Shown: in pieces, positions 31,466-32,078 of the stretch
Numbering within the stretch: the stretch's first letter is position 1
Layout: each line of letters opens with the position of its first letter
Assembly (NCBI GenBank): GCA_910579145.1
Contig: CAJTTQ010000013.1
Coordinates: 17,091 to 49,168 of the forward strand
Reading direction: 5' to 3'
DNA from: an uncultured Eubacterium sp.
Lineage (GTDB): Bacteria > Bacillota > Clostridia > Lachnospirales > Lachnospiraceae
DNA: 32,078 nt
Program-made: the position numbers and the translations under genes
Notes under the pieces: generated by a model
The model's database searches: none
What the model saw: only the letters and a program-made list of their open reading frames with translations
What the model was told of the DNA's origin: nothing

Positions 31466-32035
31466 ATGGAAGCTCAATCCGCTTTATCTCAAAAGATACA
31501 AGCGACATATCACTTTACAGATTTTGAGATGGAGAAAATGCACTTTACGATTTCTGTTTTCAAATGTGAAGGTTCCAAGCTGATCATTTTGGCAATCGTA
31601 TTCGCAGTTTTGGGTCTATTTCGTGAGTATGCCGTACTTATGCTGACACTCATACCGATTCGTATGTTCAGAGGCATTCATTTTGACCATTACAGTTCCT
31701 GTTTTGTGTTTACCACACTTTTTTCAGTCCTGCCGATGCTGCTTACAGGTATCACCCTGCCGCACTCGGTACAGGTGGCTGTAATGGCCGTCAGCATAGG
31801 CATTACTTATCTGATCGGCCCTGTTACATCCAAAAAAAGACCCCCCATCAAATATGGAAGATACCGGGCCTTTCGCCTGATCTCCACGGGTGTCGTCTTT
31901 GTTTGGTTTTTCATTTTCGCTTTTGTCAGAACGTTTCCCTTTCAGAATCTCTGTTTTTGGGTTATCGCTCTGCAAACAGTACAATTAATATGTGCGAAGA
32001 TCGCACGGAAAGGAGATATCTATGAAAAAAATTAA
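31466..32035 (+). CDS. agrB: AgrB-type autoinducer-processing membrane protease
   Basis: A 189-residue AgrB homologue. The catalytic pair is in FRGIHFDHYSSC: His72 and Cys79, the same seven-residue spacing as His77/Cys84 in staphylococcal AgrB. Membrane segments lie at about 38-66 (two), 80-97, 104-121, 140-158 and 162-178. By family, it is a membrane cysteine protease that cleaves the C-terminus of AgrD and helps cyclise it to a thiolactone peptide. The AGGAGG site lies nine bases before ATG 31466 within a small imperfect palindrome (GTAACAC...GTGTTTAC). agrD starts inside its last codons. Confidence 0.92.
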   Translation: MEAQSALSQKIQATYHFTDFEMEKMHFTISVFKCEGSKLIILAIVFAVLGLFREYAVLMLTLIPIRMFRGIHFDHYSSCFVFTTLFSVLPMLLTGITLPHSVQVAVMAVSIGITYLIGPVTSKKRPPIKYGRYRAFRLISTGVVFVWFFIFAFVRTFPFQNLCFWVIALQTVQLICAKIARKGDIYEKN

Positions 32036-32078
32036 CAAATCTTTAATCTACAAAGTATGTACAATGTGTCTGGCATTG
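32022..32078 (+). CDS. agrD: AgrD-like cyclic peptide autoinducer precursor, start only
   Basis: ATG 32022 lies behind GGAAAGGAGATATCT and overlaps agrB by 14 bases. The visible MKKINKSLIYKVCTMCLAL is a basic amphipathic leader as in clostridial AgrD precursors. The cyclic core and acidic C-terminal recognition region lie beyond the window edge, so the signal itself cannot be read. Confidence 0.75.
   Translation, partial: MKKINKSLIYKVCTMCLAL

Overview
The window looks like a chromosomal segment of a Gram-positive anaerobe of the Clostridia, most likely a Lachnospiraceae-type gut bacterium. This is inferred from gene families (TmcAL, AgrB/AgrD, GHKL/LytTR pairs, Big_2 surface proteins), strong GGAGG ribosome binding sites and moderate GC; no rRNA or tRNA gene was seen, so the genus cannot be named.

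Region 1 (1-4440) is a decayed accessory stretch. It holds the 3' end of a PEP-utilising enzyme, an AMP-dependent acyl ligase that stops abruptly before its C-terminal domain, and, meeting it head-on at the same point, a secreted CBM2-like protein that is also cut short. Next come strong inverted repeats, a YhcG/DUF1016 PDDEXK nuclease gene broken by a one-base frameshift, a response-regulator stub and a small membrane protein. Region 2 (4441-6661) has tmcAL (tRNA modification) and a secreted protein with three Big_2 repeats.

Region 3 (6699-14366) is a sulfate-activation and sulfotransfer locus on the minus strand: cysD, cysN (carrying a degenerate APS-kinase-like tail), a separate intact cysC, a catalytic-core-deleted AssT paralogue, a plus-strand M14 carboxypeptidase, and a full AssT-type arylsulfotransferase with all expected active-site residues. 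Stop/start overlaps tie cysD-cysN and cysC-assT2 together. The presence of both PAPS synthesis and a PAPS-independent sulfotransferase family is the metabolic puzzle here.

Region 4 (14402-20729) contains a membrane protein, a FecR-domain membrane protein, a CHASE2 class III nucleotide cyclase, a GAF/HD-GYP phosphodiesterase convergent with the cyclase, and a TIM-barrel sugar isomerase-like protein. Three genes between 5.8 and 20 kb have closely similar promoters with 17-base spacers. Region 5 (20954-23843) is a secreted Pro/Thr-repeat protein whose upstream region is split by a complete 1863-bp insertion sequence with 13-bp terminal repeats and a perfect 8-bp target duplication.

Region 6 (23992-32078) looks like a peptide-signalling and peptide-export island: a GHKL kinase and LytTR regulator (minus), a 780-base control region with 84-bp tandem repeats and a short leader ORF, a secreted two-cysteine 133-residue protein, an ABC transporter whose first membrane subunit ends in a domain resembling the M1-peptidase N-terminal region but without the zinc site, an XRE regulator, then agrB and the start of an agrD-like autoinducer precursor running off the window. 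The likely reading is an agr-type system controlling a secreted peptide of unknown activity; that functional link is inference.
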